A DNA stretch of 64,000 nt from Callaeas wilsoni (lineage: Eukaryota; Chordata; Aves; Passeriformes; Callaeidae), in contig VWPU01000984.1 of NCBI GenBank assembly GCA_013398955.1, positions 62,001 to 126,000 of the forward strand, read 5' to 3'. Under the pieces are notes generated by a model, which did no database searches, had not been told where the DNA came from, and saw only the letters and a program-made list of their open reading frames with translations. Positions 1 through 14,000 of the stretch are shown one piece after another (within the stretch, counting starts at the first letter, position 1; the number at the start of each line of letters is the position of its first letter). The position numbers and the translations under genes are program-made.

Positions 1-3000
1 TGCCTTGGATAAACTCAGAAGGCACAAGGTGATGTGCAAGGTTCAAAGCATGGACCAGCAAACCTAAGGAGGAGAAAAGCTTTAGGGCTGAAGTGCCTAG
101 TTGTTTCCAGGCTAGAGATCTCTCACTGGGAATGCTGTCATATTCAGCTACTTGAGGGGCTTTAACTGATTGAAGTGGTCTGTATGGATGCACCAAATTC
201 TCCTCTTATTTCCTTCCTCAGTCTGACAAGTCACTGTCCTGCTGTGTGCCCATTCCAGGTGTTATGGCACTGAGGAGCCTCACCTGGGACCTCCACCCAC
301 ACCCCTGTTCAGGTGCCCAGGAGTCCCACATCAGCTCAACTTGGAGCCTTCAATCCTGAGTGATGCTGGGGGAGTTGATCATCCCCCACCCCACCCATTG
401 CCATGTCCGTGCCTGCTTATGGACCCTGCAGATTGAGGCCCAGAAAACCAGGAGCTCAGAGTAAATGGGGTTCAGCTTCCAGCTGAGGGTGGCAGTAAGA
501 GCAAGGATAGTAAAGCTTGCAGTGTTTCTGTGTTGGTTTGAAATTAATAAGCACCAAAAGCTATTGAATCTACCTGCCCACCTCATCTCTGTTTTTCAGC
601 AATTTTGTTTCACTGACATGTAGCCTTGCTCCTTTTGTTCGCCAAGCATGATGTCAATGGAGTCCTGAGATAGCATCAGGTGGCCTCTCTCTGGACTAGT
701 TAATCTTTTTATCTTTTAAGCAGAAGTTAATGTAGTGGAGTAATTTCCATTGTAGTCAAAAGCTGAGCAGTGATGTAGGAGCTGGCCAGTGGATGTGGCC
801 TTGAAAGCAGTCTGTGATCCCTGCGCTAGGGATTTCCACTGTGTGCATTCCGAAGAAGCAGCTGCAACAAAACTGCTGACTGAAGGGAAACAAATCAGAA
901 GCTTCCTCAAAAAATCGAAAATTCTGTCTCATTGGGATTTGTTTTGAGCAGGTAACTTGACTCAAGATCATAGGCCAGTTGCTTCGTGTTTAAAGTTTGC
1001 TGTACAGTAATTTTACTGATATTAGTATTGATGACAAGAGTTTCTCTGAGATCAAGAAGATGTCCTTACAGCAGCTGTTACCTGCACAGTAGCTGATTTT
1101 TATCTCTGACTTGCATAAGAAGCTGTTTCGATAGAAGCAGAAATCCTGCAGTAAAAATCTGCTAGCTCTGTTTATGAAATGGGCGTCTGGGATACCAGAC
1201 AGGAACAGTAAATCCAAGAGACAAGTCTGATGATGTCTGGGCATGCCACTACACCATGGTGGATGGGAAAGCATTGAGGCCTACCCTGAGACATCCTCAA
1301 TTTCTTCAGTGCTGATGGTAGTCATTGCTTCACCCCTCCTCAATCTCTTTTGTCTTGATCTCAGGCTCTAGATTTGAGTTGTTTGGGCTCTGACTTTTAG
1401 TCCTGATTTCATGAGTTTTTCTTCACCTCTTAGAGAAGTGATGTCTTTCCAAGACAATTCCATGGGCTTTGCTGTAGTTTTTGGATTTTTTCAGGTTGTT
1501 GTTGGAGTCTGTCCTCTTAAACCTCATCAGGTTGTATGCTCATAGCCATTCAGTTCACTGATGCGTTCTTTCTAGATCAGTTCTGTCCAGATTTGCTTTG
1601 AATGCCAACCCTAATTTGCATAGAGGCTATCTAATAAATCTGTGCAGCAGTGATCCACAGCCCTGATGATCAAAAACACGTATGTGTTTCTACAGTGCTT
1701 GTAGTTGTGGAAGAGTATCTCCTGTTTCTCTTAGCTTGTTTCCTAATAGGTTTTAACAACAAAGTATTATACTGTACATCAGAAAGAGCAGCTGGCTTTG
1801 TGTGTTTTGGTTAAAATAAATTACTTTGGTCTCCCTCCAAGCAAGGAGAAATAGGTTGTCTTTTTTTCTGCTTAGTGTACGTTTTTTGGGGTCAGATACT
1901 AAGCTTCCATAAAACTTTCTCAAGTGGGGAGTATTTTAACCCCTGTGTGGGTGAGGCTAGTTGCATAAAAATTCAGTCATGTTTCTGTTACAAAGATGTA
2001 GACATGCATTCATAGTCCAAGGAAATATCTACTGCTAAAACTTGAAATTCCACTAAATCTGGCATGTACCTATTAACAGATGTTTGTGTTCTATTATCAG
2101 CAGTGTTTTAGGGTCGTTGCCTTTATAACATGATGGTTTGTGTGGCTGAGAGAGGACACGTGTAGAACAGACACTCCCTCAAAGTACTAGAAGAAAGCAG
2201 TTCTTGGTCCTTTCTGAACGCATTGTGTGTTCCAATGGAATGCTCACCTGCCATTAAATCTTGTTCTTTTTTTCTGTGAGTAGTGAGAGTGGATGTAACT
2301 CTTAGAATTACCTTTTCATCAGGAGGCCACCCTGTCCTGCTTCTCCCATTCTTGCCAATGCATAATTTACCATATCATTGTGGTGGCGTCCGTGGGGTGC
2401 AGTTCATTGCAGGGAAGCAAACTTCTTGGACGTAAACTTACTGGCTCCTTTTGAGGCCACCTGAGAATGTAAAGAGTTACAGGAGATGGGAAAACCAGCT
2501 GAACTGGTATAGCACTATCTTCCTGTCAGCTTGCAGGGCTGGTAGTGTTTTCAGCTGGAGCACTCCCTCCATTTCCTTCCTCTGTGAGCTTTGAAGTTTC
2601 TGCAGTGGTGCAGTTTCAGGCCATAAATAGCCACATTTCAGAAGTTTCTACAGTCAGAGATGTTGAGTGGCTAGAAAAGAAACCAAACCAAACAAATCCA
2701 AATCCTTTTTTTTTTCCTTTTCCAATGTTTTCACACCTCTCCATCCCTAAATAATTTTGTGTTAAGCTTTTCACAGCAGATTATCTGCATCTCCAGGTGT
2801 GTGCTTTGAAAGGTGAAATTTTGAGTGGCAGAAGTCAGTGTTCCATTAGGACACGCTATTACTTCAAAGTGTGAAATAGAAAACAGTTATCACAATAAAA
2901 GTGATAATGCTTACTACTTGCTGTCAGCTTGGTAACTCTTCTAGAGGGTAAAAATGTTGTGATTAATTTCACAATGAAGCTGCAGTGTGGTGTAAAAGGA

Positions 3001-3551
3001 AGAATGTGCTTTCATGTGAATATGACTGCCTGTAACACCGTTTATTCCCTCAAAAGATTATTATTGCTGGCAAGTAAATAAGAGACCATTCATTTTTTGG
3101 TACCTAATTTGTGTTACACCAGGAGGTGTGCTATTGGTGTGCATAAGGTGTGCTATTCAAAGGCAGACCTTGTTCTGATGGGATTACAGAAAGCCTCCAG
3201 AAGAGGCTCTTGGTATGTGCTATCAAACATAAGCAAGTGTATTAAAATACTATTGTGAAATGGCTCTCCATCAAACTAATACTTGAATTAAATGTAAACT
3301 AGTCTGTCTTTCTCTTTCCTACATTTGTGTAAGTGTGCATTTGGTTAATCAGCTTTAAACAAGAAAGCAGTGTAAGCCCTTGAACTGTGCTACTATTTAC
3401 AATGTTTATTTTCCATCTGAGTGCTAACATAAGACAGTCCTGTTTCTTCAAAATCACATGTGGATTTTTTGTGTGTGATCTTTAATGGTAATGGTGATGA
3501 ATGCAAAGTTGCCTGGTTAATAAGGTGGTGTGACTTACTCTTTTGACTTAG
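1..3551 (+). other. UNC13B: Intron sequence upstream of first visible UNC13B exon
   Basis: I see no exon, repeat family or RNA gene here. The preceding UNC13 exon, which would encode the end of the C2A domain just before the conserved IPEEEARYW helix, is not recognisable and presumably lies left of the window. Open frames in this stretch are short, have no protein-like composition and look like chance. The stretch is assigned to UNC13B as an intron only because the exon at 3552 needs an upstream partner ending in phase 1. Confidence 0.6.
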
Positions 3552-3622
3552 ATATCCCTGAAGAAGAGGCCAGATACTGGACCAGAAAATTAGAACAAAT
3601 AAATTCACTGGGAGATGATGAG
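3552..3622 (+). CDS. UNC13B: UNC13B exon: helix following the C2A domain
   Basis: This 71-base exon follows a cttag acceptor and ends at a gtaaat donor. Its first two bases complete an Asp codon if the previous exon ends in G. It then reads [18 protein letters not shown] followed by LGDDE. The IPEEEARYW block is a hallmark of UNC13/Munc13 proteins. In Munc13-1 it lies directly after the N-terminal C2A domain and forms a helix that contributes to RIM zinc-finger binding and C2A dimerisation (established for Munc13-1; applied here by homology). Its presence shows that the upstream part of the gene is the C2A-containing, ubiquitous-type Munc13-2 N-terminus. The exon ends in phase 0, matching the start of the exon at 6730. 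Assignment to UNC13 is secure; the B paralogue is chosen from the downstream exons. Confidence 0.87.
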
Positions 3623-6600
3623 GTAAATATCTAAATTGAAAGAATAATGTAGCCCTGAATGTCTTATAACTAGCTTTTATTCTTTGTATTAGATCCCTAT
3701 GATTAGGGTAACTGCTAAATGTTGATCATTTACAAGTCTTCCATGAACTGCTTACAGAACTCTTTTCTCAAATGTACAGTTTAGTGGTAAGGAGAGGAAT
3801 ATTTTTCTGCATGCTGAAAGTGCTTAAATAATGTTTTGTTGATGTGATATGTTCAAAGGAAAGGCAATGCCTTGCTTTATCTGAGCAGAGAGTGAAAGCA
3901 TTTTTGACAGGCTGGGGAAGGTTCTTTTTGTGAAATCAAGTCAAAAAGGACTTTTTTGCAGTTGACTGTTTCCTTGAAGAAGACAAAGCAAGATACTGAA
4001 TCTTTATTTGAAGTGAGGATCGTTGGAGGTGTTGGCTTTTGTCCTAATGCAGTTGTTAGTGGCTCAGTTCATATGAATCTTGTATTAGAATATGTGGTAG
4101 CTATGGCTTTGGTTTTCTGGCTCTAGTGTGTACTTGGCTAAGCAGCTATAAAATAAAGGTTACTTTTTTATTTCTAAGATAAATAGTTTCATGACTAAAA
4201 TTTTGTTTACAGTTTATATTGTTTGCAGAATAAGATTTAACGTGTTAATGCCTGTACCAGAAATGAAGCATTTAACAAACCCCAATACCCATGTGTCAAT
4301 GTGAATGTCATTGAGTAAGAACATGGTGCTGGCGAAACCTCTTTCACAGATCTCTTTCCATAGCCAGAGTTTCCATAGCAAGATAACTTTCAAAATACTC
4401 TGTGAATGCAGTGACTTTACGAGGTTTTTGTTCTGGGATCCTTCGTCTGTTCTTTTCTGTTCGCTATATGAATGATTTGGTTTACTGTGCAGATGAAGGA
4501 AAATAAGGTGGGTATTCTTTTTGGCTGAGGACAGACCAATATTCGGGTGGATAAAAACTTAAAGAATTTAGAGCAGCCTCTCCTGCCTTCCTAGAAGTTT
4601 GAGAGCCTCTAAGAATCAATGAAAAGCTCAGTCTGTGAGTTGTCCTGTCAGGGATGCTTAAGTGGTGCCTCCCCGCTCCGGTGGGCTGGAGCAGCAGTTC
4701 AGGTACTTCAGCGAGGCACAGGTGCCCTCTAGTGCATCACTGAGCTGGTACTTGCTGAAAGATACCCTGAGCTTTCTGAGTCTCCCCTTTCCCTGCAGTG
4801 CCATGCATCTGCTTGCTAACTGCACGCTCTTATAAAATACCAGCGACAAAGTAGTATCTCTGTATTTCTGACCTAATGATCTCAGATTTGTTGTGGATGT
4901 TCCCTGTGACCAGGGAGAAAAAAACCTGTGCAAGGCCTGACCTGAGGTGGTTCTTCTGAAGTTCTCCATATTTGCCAGCCACCCAGAACAGGGATGAGAT
5001 CTCCCTTGCATATTCCCTAGTTGGCAGTGACTTGCAGCTCAGGAACTTCCAGAGCCAGAGGCAGTATCCTTGTGTTGAACAGCACTCTTTTGTGGATGCC
5101 AGTTGCCCTTTAAATGCACCCAGGTCAGTTATGTTTTTGCAAAGGAATTCAGCACCTTAATTGTGCATTGCCTGAAGAAATACCTTAATTGCTCTAAGCA
5201 AACAAACATGATGTTTGAGAAACCAGCTGCAGGCAGGTTTGTTTGGAGAAGTTAAATGACTGATCCTCATTCGCCCAGTCTGTGCCACTCAGCTTTACAG
5301 ACCTCACCTTTTAGGCTGCAAAATCCTGGTCTGCACAGTGTTTTTTAGCACAGGACAACTTTGTGTCTTTGTCTTCCTTGTTTTAAGTTCAGCTATCTCT
5401 GTTAGAGACAATGAATGAACAGACCAAAGCTGCACAGGAGTATTGAAGAAGCAGGTTCATTTGGAGTTCATATGGTGTCATAGAAGTGCTTTCCAGCCTC
5501 TCTTCCTACAAACACTTAATATTCCATTTTCATTTTGGGACTCCTGATAGCCGTCGGGCTGATGCCTTAAAAAGAACAAACTGCTGTCGTTCTGGGATCT
5601 CTGAGGATAGTAATTCAGAACCCACTGGTGTCCTGTGCTACTGAAATTGCTCATCAGCAGACTTCCTTTCACCACTTTGTCAACCAGTCAGTGCTGTGAG
5701 ATCCGGCAGTTCTTGTTTTCACAGTCCTGATTAACTCAGTGGGTTGGCAGTTTGCTGATGATAAGACTAACCACCTTTCAGGTTCCCTTGTGCGTTTTAA
5801 ATAGCACAGATTGGAAGATAACCGCAGCGGAAGTCTGCGGGTTGTCACCTTCCATGCACACAACTGGTCATTAATCCCTACCAAATCCAAGGAGAGGCTG
5901 TCTGGTGGCCGTGTTTTGCACAGGCTGCAGCACCAGCTTGCTAAGTTTGCCTCTTCCTTTGTTGTCAGATATTTTTTTCCTAGCAAAGGCTGTTCTCATT
6001 ATTTTGGTCAATTGTCCTAATTTTTTCATATCTCTTTGTAATACAAGATAGAAGAGAATAACAAAATGAAACCACTGGCGTTCCCCTAGGGAACACTTTG
6101 ATGCTGTAACAAACAGCTTTGTAAAAAGTCAAAGCTGGCTAATTGAAATACCTCTGTGTTCTCTAATGTAGTATTAAATGAGTTGAAAAATTCTTCACTT
6201 TGGATGTAAAGTGGATCACAGGAGAGTTTGCAAGGGTTGGCTGCGCAAACATTGTGTTCTTGCCTTGCCAGGCACATTAATTACCTTACTGCTTCCACCT
6301 CCTACTCCAGAGCTGCTGTGAGCCCACATGAGTTTTGAACGGTTGAAGCTGTGCTGGAGTGTCTAAATGTAAATAGGCTTATTCCCAGTTCGGAGCTCCC
6401 TGTCACACTGACATTGTGGTGTGAGGAATCAAGTCTTTTAAATGTCTAATTGGAGGTCTCAGAATTGGTAATAGGGCTTGTGCTTGTTCTAAAGTAGACT
6501 TATGGAAGGGCACTTTGTAACGTGATTTTGGCATGAAAAAAGAGGACACTTCTGGGAGTGTGTTTAAATACAGATATAATGGAGAATATATTACAGATAT

Positions 6601-6729
6601 TATGCTTATAGATATTGTACTTTGATACTATCAGGGATATTTTCTCTTATGTATGGCATGCTGTCATAAAGTTACCATTTGCTTTCTTATCTGTCTATAT
6701 TGCTTCCTATTTTTTTTTCCTTCCTTTAG
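3623..6729 (+). other. UNC13B: UNC13B intron, 3.1 kb
   Basis: This intron runs from a gtaaat donor to a cctttag acceptor behind a T/C-rich tract (about 6705-6729). I see no repeats or RNA genes. The open frames around 4658-5160 and 5478-6020 on both strands overlap each other, lack recognisable motifs and have no splice context, so I treat them as chance. Confidence 0.75.
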
Positions 6730-6787
6730 TATTCCTTTCAGGAGGAAGTCCAGAAGAAACCATTGCCCAGTGCTGCCTCCCAGTGTT
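6730..6787 (+). CDS. UNC13B: UNC13B exon: YSFQEE linker segment
   Basis: This 58-base exon lies between a cctttag acceptor and a gtaagt donor. It reads YSFQEEVQKKPLPSAASQC plus one extra base (phase 1). It corresponds to the YSFQ...KPLP...QCC segment found after the C2A-linked helix in UNC13A and UNC13B. The leftover T joins GC of the next exon to give Cys, recreating the conserved Cys-Cys-Asn-Trp sequence across the junction. That agreement in frame and sequence is the main evidence that this short exon is real. The segment is part of the flexible linker between C2A and the calmodulin-binding region, and no catalytic role is expected. Confidence 0.84.
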
Positions 6788-7858
6788 GTAAGTTAGACTT
6801 TTTTCTTCTCAGTATTTTTTCCTCTTTCAATGTACTTGATTTCCTTTTGTGGTGAGATGTCAAGTGATGGTACATCTGAACAACATTTTCTTATTAGAAG
6901 TACTTAAATCTCTGTGCAGTTATGAAAAGCTATGCTCCTCAAAATGTTGCTCTGCAGCTTCTGATGCCAGGAAGTGAAATCAGACATTGAGTCTTGAACT
7001 TGCTGTTGTCCTTGTGTGCAGTAGGAACAGAAAATGTGTTCAAAGTCACCAAGATTGTCAGGCCCTTGTAATATTTATACGTTTAAGAACATGCTGTGTT
7101 TTTTTCATGTGACTACATTAGGCTATGTTCTGCTAAAACTTCCTTGTGTTAAATACAATTTTTATTACTGTTTAATGAAATTTTAAGAGGGAGAAAATAG
7201 ATGGAGACAAGTACTACTGATAGCCTTTTAAAATGCACCAGAGGTTTCTGTACTTGATGTCTAATTTCTTCAATGTTACTTTCCAATGCTGCGCTGATGG
7301 ATGGAAAAAATATTTTTACTAATTTCTGCTTATCTTGTCTTGCATTTTTTATGCTTCTGAAAACATGGATGGAAAAATAATATAGCACTTACTGTATCAG
7401 ATGATCTGCAAAATTAGATTTCTGAAACACTGCTTTTAACATACAATAGATGAAAGCTCAGTGATGTCTCTTGTGAATGTGTTATCTACTTTTGGCAACA
7501 ACATTAATAAAATTCAAGTCTTCAAATTTAAACAAATCTTTTATCCTCTACTTCAAATCCTTTAAGATGTGCATATTACACATTGCAGGCTGTTTATCCA
7601 TTAGGCTGATTATAGGATCTCTTCAAAACTGATAGCATTAGGAAATGCTAATTACTGTTTACCTTTTTTGAGTAGAATTAATTTCTCTGTGTACTACTGT
7701 TATGTTGTCTTAAAAGTATCTTCAACCAGCTATAGGCATTAACCAATTGCCTTGGAGATCTGATTGTGCTGTGTAGCTGGAACATGTACAGCTCTATATC
7801 AAAGTATTCCAGTAATCCTTTCATTCTAGGTAGCACTGAATGTGTCCTCCATTTTTGG

Positions 7859-8020
7859 AAAAAAAAAAAAAGTATGTAAAGAATAAAGCAGGGGGTTTTG
7901 TTTATTGTTTTTGGATTTTTTGTTGTTTTGGGGTGTTTTGTTTGGTTTTTAAAAAATTTTTGTTTTGCTGTTGTTGTTCTCTTTTAGAGGGAGGTTGTGT
8001 GTTTTGTTTTGGTTTTTAAA
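7859..8020 (+). repeat. A-run followed by T/G-rich low-complexity tract
   Basis: Thirteen consecutive A bases (7859-7871) are followed, after a short spacer, by about 130 bases made almost only of T and G (7891-8020), with repeated gttttg and ttgttg words. It lies inside a + strand intron, so the nascent transcript would be U/G-rich. No transposon body is attached that I can recognise. Confidence 0.8.
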
Positions 8021-10808
8021 TGGTCAAAAGGATACAATTGATTTGTTAAGCCTACAAATAAGAAACATTTTGGGAGAAACTAATATTTGATTAAATCATA
8101 CTAACATAGTATGCAGAACCCTTAATATCAAAGAGTCAAAGAAAAACTGTCTGATGTATGAAGTGTCCAAGAAATGAATGTGTTATTTGCTGAAATTACT
8201 TTCCTGGCTCTGTGTCCTGGGCTTTGCTTTTGTTTGAGGAAGGCTGGTTTGATTGAATCGCCTAAGTATTGAGATGTATGGGTAAATTAGAGGGAGTGCT
8301 TCTGTGTGGGGAAAATAGCTGCACCTGTTCCCACAGCAGGGTGCTTTTACATCCCCCTGTAGCTGGTTTCTCCCCTGGAGAACCAACTGGGCTCTTGCAG
8401 ACAGACACAGTGAGAAGCAGCACTACAGCCACCCTTGTTGTGCTGCCTGTTAACAGCCTGCATCTTGCTGGAAAGTGACCTTTTGCAATATTCAGTTGAA
8501 GGCCCTGTGGTTTGAACAATTCATGTCACATAAGAATTAATATAATCATTCATGGGATTATAACACTCATTAGAATGGATGTTAAACATTTCATAGCAGT
8601 CTGTTGTTAATGTATTTAAGAATTTTCAATAAAGCTGATGGCACTACATGTACTTTGGCTTGTTTACTGCCTGCAAGTATCTGATGTCTATGAATATCTA
8701 TTTACATGGAAAAAATACAAAATAGACATTTAATATAGAGGTACTTTTTAAAAATGAGCTCTGCCTGCATCAACTTGTGCATGAGTTGTCAGCTTGCCTC
8801 AATACAGCACAGTCCTTTGAGACTCAAGAGTTTAACCCTGAGCATGCACAGATTGTATCTCTATTGAATGCTGACCTGACCTGATCTTTGCATGTGACAC
8901 AGGAGCTCTACCCTTTTTACACAGGAGCAGGGTGGGTATCCTTCACCACACTAAAATGTGTTCAGTGTGGAGTGTTCTTACTTACCATGTGGGTAAATAA
9001 TTGGTAGGTGTATTTTTAGATATAATGAAAACATTCTCAGGAACACTTTTAAGATTCATCCAATTTTCATTTTTCATCTAGGCGTGCCAGATGAGGAGGT
9101 ATGGTCACTGCTGGGAGCAGGACACACTCTGCTGGACAGCAGACTAAATTTTTATTTAGAAGGATGAAAAAAACATGCTCAGTGTGAGTAGGTTTTACTC
9201 CATGAGAATGTTTTCCCAATTCTCCAAAAAATAAAAACTACCTTAAAATACGATGCACGATAGAGCAAAAGTGCTGCAAAACATTTCACAGAGCTTGCAC
9301 TTAAAGAAATAATGGTACATAATTGCACGTGCCACTGGTGTCCTGCTTAGCCACTCTGGCAGCTCTCAGAAGACCATTTTGACATCCTTCTTCCAGCTAG
9401 AGAAAATCCTACTCCAGCACGCAGGATCAGGTTCATTAGTAAGGGAAATACATGTCCTTGCATGTTAAAATTAGATTACACTTCTGCCCTCTTCTGCATC
9501 TGTACTTTCCACACATCTTTTACCTTTTCCAAACCACATTTTCTTGCGGTGGTTTCCCACCTTCTGCAGGGATGCGACTTGTTCTGTTATCTCCCCTGAG
9601 TAGAGGGCGGGAAAAGGATGGAGTGGGATGTGAGGGAAGAGAGGTGGCCCCCACCTGAAAGCCAGCCTCTGATCTGAGGATGGGTTTTTGTCTCTGGTCA
9701 TGTATGGGCTGCTGCCTTGGCATGTTGCCATGGGAAATCTCAGCCCACACTGGGAGCTCTAATTTTTCCAGAGATTATTGAGCTTTCTGGCCCCCTTTCA
9801 CAGTCGCAAATGCTGTTTTGTTCTTAGAAGACTGTGACCCATAATATCTGAGGTAGTGTGGGATTTGGGCTTCCTACCTATTCTTAAAGTAGGCAGGTGG
9901 TTCTGTTGTGTATACAGTCTTTTCTAAGCCCTGCTGATTTTGGCACTTCCTGCCTCTTTCCTTTGTTATACTTAACCATTTCATTTTTAACTCCCAGCTG
10001 CTGTGCTTCCCTATATATTCCTCCTGCCCCAGAAAGATCACATGCTTCCAATTGATTTAACTTTCAGTGATCCCAAGCATTAAGCAAAGCACTGGCATGT
10101 CCATGGATCCAGTTTTGTTTGCATTTCTGTTAAATGTAGTCATAATTATTAATTTTTTGATATGTCATTGTTAGAAAACGGCAGCATCTCTATATTGGCT
10201 TTTACCAGCAACCTGAAATTAAATGTAAATTGAGAAGAAAACAAGGTTTTGTTGTCTGAAAATTCGCTTTATATTATGCAGATTGAAAACATATTATTTG
10301 ATTACTTTGGCATTGAGTCAATAAGCTCTAAGTTAGTTATTGTGAGGCATTATAGATATGTTTTCCTTGTATGCTCAAGATCATTTCTGGACATATAGAT
10401 GTCCATTATAATCCACAAGTGGGTCACACTGTGAGTATTTTAAATGCAACTCCAACTTGGATCAGTTACAGCGTAAACTGGGATGAGAAAGATATTCTGC
10501 ATCTTTGCAGAATCAATTTGGCAGACTTGGTTAATATCAGCTGCTGTAAATACTGCCCTACACTCTTTGTCAGGGAGTTTACAAATCTGGAAGAGAGCAG
10601 GTTTGTTCAGTATGATTCTCAGGAAAGATAACCAAAGTGCCACTGAATCAGCCAGTCGTGTCGGTCCACTTATCACTGACTGATAATCTTTCTGAGAATG
10701 CTTTATTGTCCCTTTTCTGTCTCAGTTTTTTTGTTCCATTTCCTTGAGTCCTTTGCTCTGTAAAATCCCTGGTTACCAGGGCTGTAGTGGGTCCTGACGT
10801 CTTGTTGT

Positions 10809-11040
10809 GGGGGGGGGGGTTTTTGTTTCTTTTTTTTTTTCAGTTTCTGTTTTGGTATTTTTTGGGTTGTTTTGGTTTGTGGTTTTTTTGTGTTTTTTGT
10901 GTGGGTGGGGTTTTTTTGTTGTTGGTTGGTTGGTCTTGTGGTTTTGGTTTTTTTGTTGTTGTTGTTTGGTTTTTTCTTCTTTTTTTGTGTGTTTTTTTTT
11001 TTTTCCCTGTGTGTGTATGTGTGTGTTTTATTGTAGGTTT
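10809..11040 (+). repeat. T/G-rich low-complexity tract opening with an 11-G run
   Basis: An uninterrupted run of eleven G bases (10809-10819) is followed by about 220 bases of T with scattered G and almost no A or C, ending in a short TG repeat. Conceptual translation gives only Phe, Val, Leu, Gly, Trp and Cys, which is an artefact of composition and not a membrane protein. Such tracts are prone to length polymorphism and assembly error. Confidence 0.85.
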
Positions 11041-14000
11041 TGGTGTGCTTCTTTTTTATCAGAAGAAGGTAAATTTTTTGCTTGGGTCTGGATTGTAGGT
11101 TGGTACTGGCAACAAAAGAAGCAATAGCTTCTCATCTACTGTTTTACCAGCAGAAAGAACCAAAGCCAGCCTGTGCTTGATCTGCCATAAGATGAGAGAG
11201 AAAAGAAAAAGGTTACATCTCTTAATGCTCTTTGGAACATGTGTGTGTGCATATGCATGCAGGAAAAAAATGCTACAGTTGTTTTAGATACATAAGCAGC
11301 TTTTTATCTACTTAAAATCTGGCAAAATGTTTTTTACACATTATAGGAATGGATGTTATTTGATGCCAGATCAATTTGTTGTGGTAACCCTTCTTTGCCA
11401 CGGATATGTGAAGAAATCTGCTTTTGCAAAATTCTCCTAATACCTATGCATGCACTGCTGAAAGGTGCCACAAAGGCTGACTTTGAGAGGTTTCATTCCT
11501 GATGCTCACCGGTTTTCTTTTTGGGAGCTCGAATTCCACTGGTACATTGGGAAGGCTTGTTCATTCCCCTGAACAGACTGACTCTAATGCTGAGATGATG
11601 ATGCTTTCCGTGGCACTGAATCAGGAGTTTTGTCTGCTTAACAGCCAGGTGATTGCCTTTCCTGCCCCTGACTCCCCAGCAAGCCCCCAAACACTTATTT
11701 TATATTTGTGCTGTACTGTGGATGCAGCACTTTTCAGCTGCCATTAAAGTGCCACTGAGTTGGGGGTATTCAGCCCTGCTGCGGGGTGAACTGACCCTAT
11801 GGCAGCAAATGGCAGAGAATTTGCTTCTTTTCTTCTCTGGTAATAGTATATAAAAAAAGTGATCTGTTCTACCAGTCTCTTGAGGCTGGGCAGAATCAAA
11901 ACAGTTAAACAGGCCAGAACATGACACTCCTAATTGTTCGTAGAGATGCATGATCTGTGGTAGTGGAGCGTCAGGCAGCATAGTCGTCTTGAGAACACTG
12001 GGAGGTGACACTGCCCTCCTTGTTGTAAAGGTGTGTGCTGTACATCAGGGTTCTTGCTGTTTTTTTCTGGTTACCAGCCTGATTCTGCACTTAAACAACA
12101 GAGGTCAGCAGCCACCTACAGCATCTCTGGTCCACACCAGTTTGGGAAGGGTAAGGAAGAAGTCAATGATTATTTTACCCATCTCAGGGGTAGGTGACAC
12201 TGAAGATCGTGCTGCAGTCATTGAATAGCTGTGCTCTAGTAAGAGTAGAGCTTCTGGCCACAGCACAGTTAAAACTCAAAAGACTGCTCAGTGCAAGTGT
12301 AATTCAAAACAGCATACAAGAATGGCTTTATTTATTTATTTAGACTAGGCCAAGGAAAAACTGCTTTAGTTCATACAAGGGGAACCATTGTATGAGCTTT
12401 TTTGTGGTAGTCTCCTGATGGGCTGGGAAAGCTAGATCCTTGGTCTCTCTGCTTCTGGGTGACTGACAGCTCCTGTTTCTCTCTGTTTAGGATAAATCCC
12501 CTCTGGGATACTTGATTTTTTGTGGCTTTGTGGCACTCACTGTCTGGGCTGGCTGAAGGCATGATAGATCTGCTGAAAGTAACAAAGATTCAAGGTTTTA
12601 CTCCAAAATATCTGCTTGCAATTTTTGGATAAAGCTGCTACTTCAGGACTGGATATGTCTAAGGAAAAGTACTCGGCATATGGAATTTAAAAATAAAAAT
12701 ACTGTCTATATTAGGAGATTATACAGTAACAAAGTTTGATGTATTGCTGAACTCTAGAGAACTCTACGGCTTTGATTTTGCTGCTGATCCTCTAAATACA
12801 GTTTTCTAGTTGTTGTTTTCCTAGAGTATGGGCTGCATTCTGAAAGGTGATGACAAGGAAATAAAGCTTTTACTTTTAAATAAACCCCAAATGTAAAGTT
12901 CTTACTGAAGTGCTGAACACTGCCAGTACTGAGGAGTGTCTCTATAAGCAGTGAGCAGACAAAGCAAATGCTCATTTAAACACTCTAGCTTTCCTAATTT
13001 GTCTAATGCTCTTCATGAAAGCTTCTTTTTTTTTCTAGTGCTGTTTTTTTAAGGACTTTAAAATTTATTAGTCATCATTTAATATCATAGCAATAGGAGC
13101 AAATTATTTTGAATTTTGTTACAACAGTAAAATTTAAACTTTTTAAAAAATAAGGATTTTAAACTGATAGAAAAATTATTCCCCAGCTTTATGCGTAAGC
13201 CATAAATATGTGTCCTCCAGCTGTGAGGCTTGTACTTGAAGTCCAAGATTAAAAATCAGATTTTAAAAAAACAAATCTTTTATCTCAGCTGCTGAGAACA
13301 TTATATTCCTCTTCACTATTGTGCATATAGGTCATGTTAGGTGATCAGCTGTAGTCCAAGATTGTATCTCAGGAAGACGTATATAAATATTTTGTCTGTA
13401 ACTGTGTTTAAATCTCTCAGCCAGATAGTGTGTGTGACTTGGTAGCCTGGAAGTGTGTGAGACAAGACAGCCGTGTTAGGTATCAGTGCAGTGATAGAAA
13501 TGTTAGTTTTTCCATTGAAGATAAAATGAGGTGGCACTCTGCCTGATCCTTTTTACTGCGGTTACTGATGAGTTGCACAAGCTTGTAATAACTTAGTGGG
13601 TACTCTTGATGATTTGATGGTGATCCAAACCCTGCTTAAATTCTCAGATCTCGATCTGATTTTGTTTAGCCAGAAGGGCCATTTCATTTAGTGAAATAAA
13701 GAACTCAAAAATTTCAGCATAAACTGAATGTGGTGAACTGGGGAGCAAGGAGAGCACTCCAGTGTCACACTCCAGTGCCTGTCCTTTTCTCTGTCACATC
13801 CTTTTAGCTTATCTGCCTCTTGTGCTTTCTTACATCCTTTTGTGCAGAGGCCTTAGTCCTTGTTGGAGCGTTCCAAAACTGAACTGGAAATGGTGGTACT
13901 TGTTATGAAACCTTCTTTGGCGTTGTGCTAACTGAAAACTTGACTTCCTTCTAAAAAGCTATTCAATGTATGTTTTGTATTTTAGAAGCTTATTCCAGTA

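Noticed and set aside
10787..11127. Highly hydrophobic + strand frames resembling membrane protein
   Set aside because: They are pure translation of a T/G low-complexity tract and not a gene.
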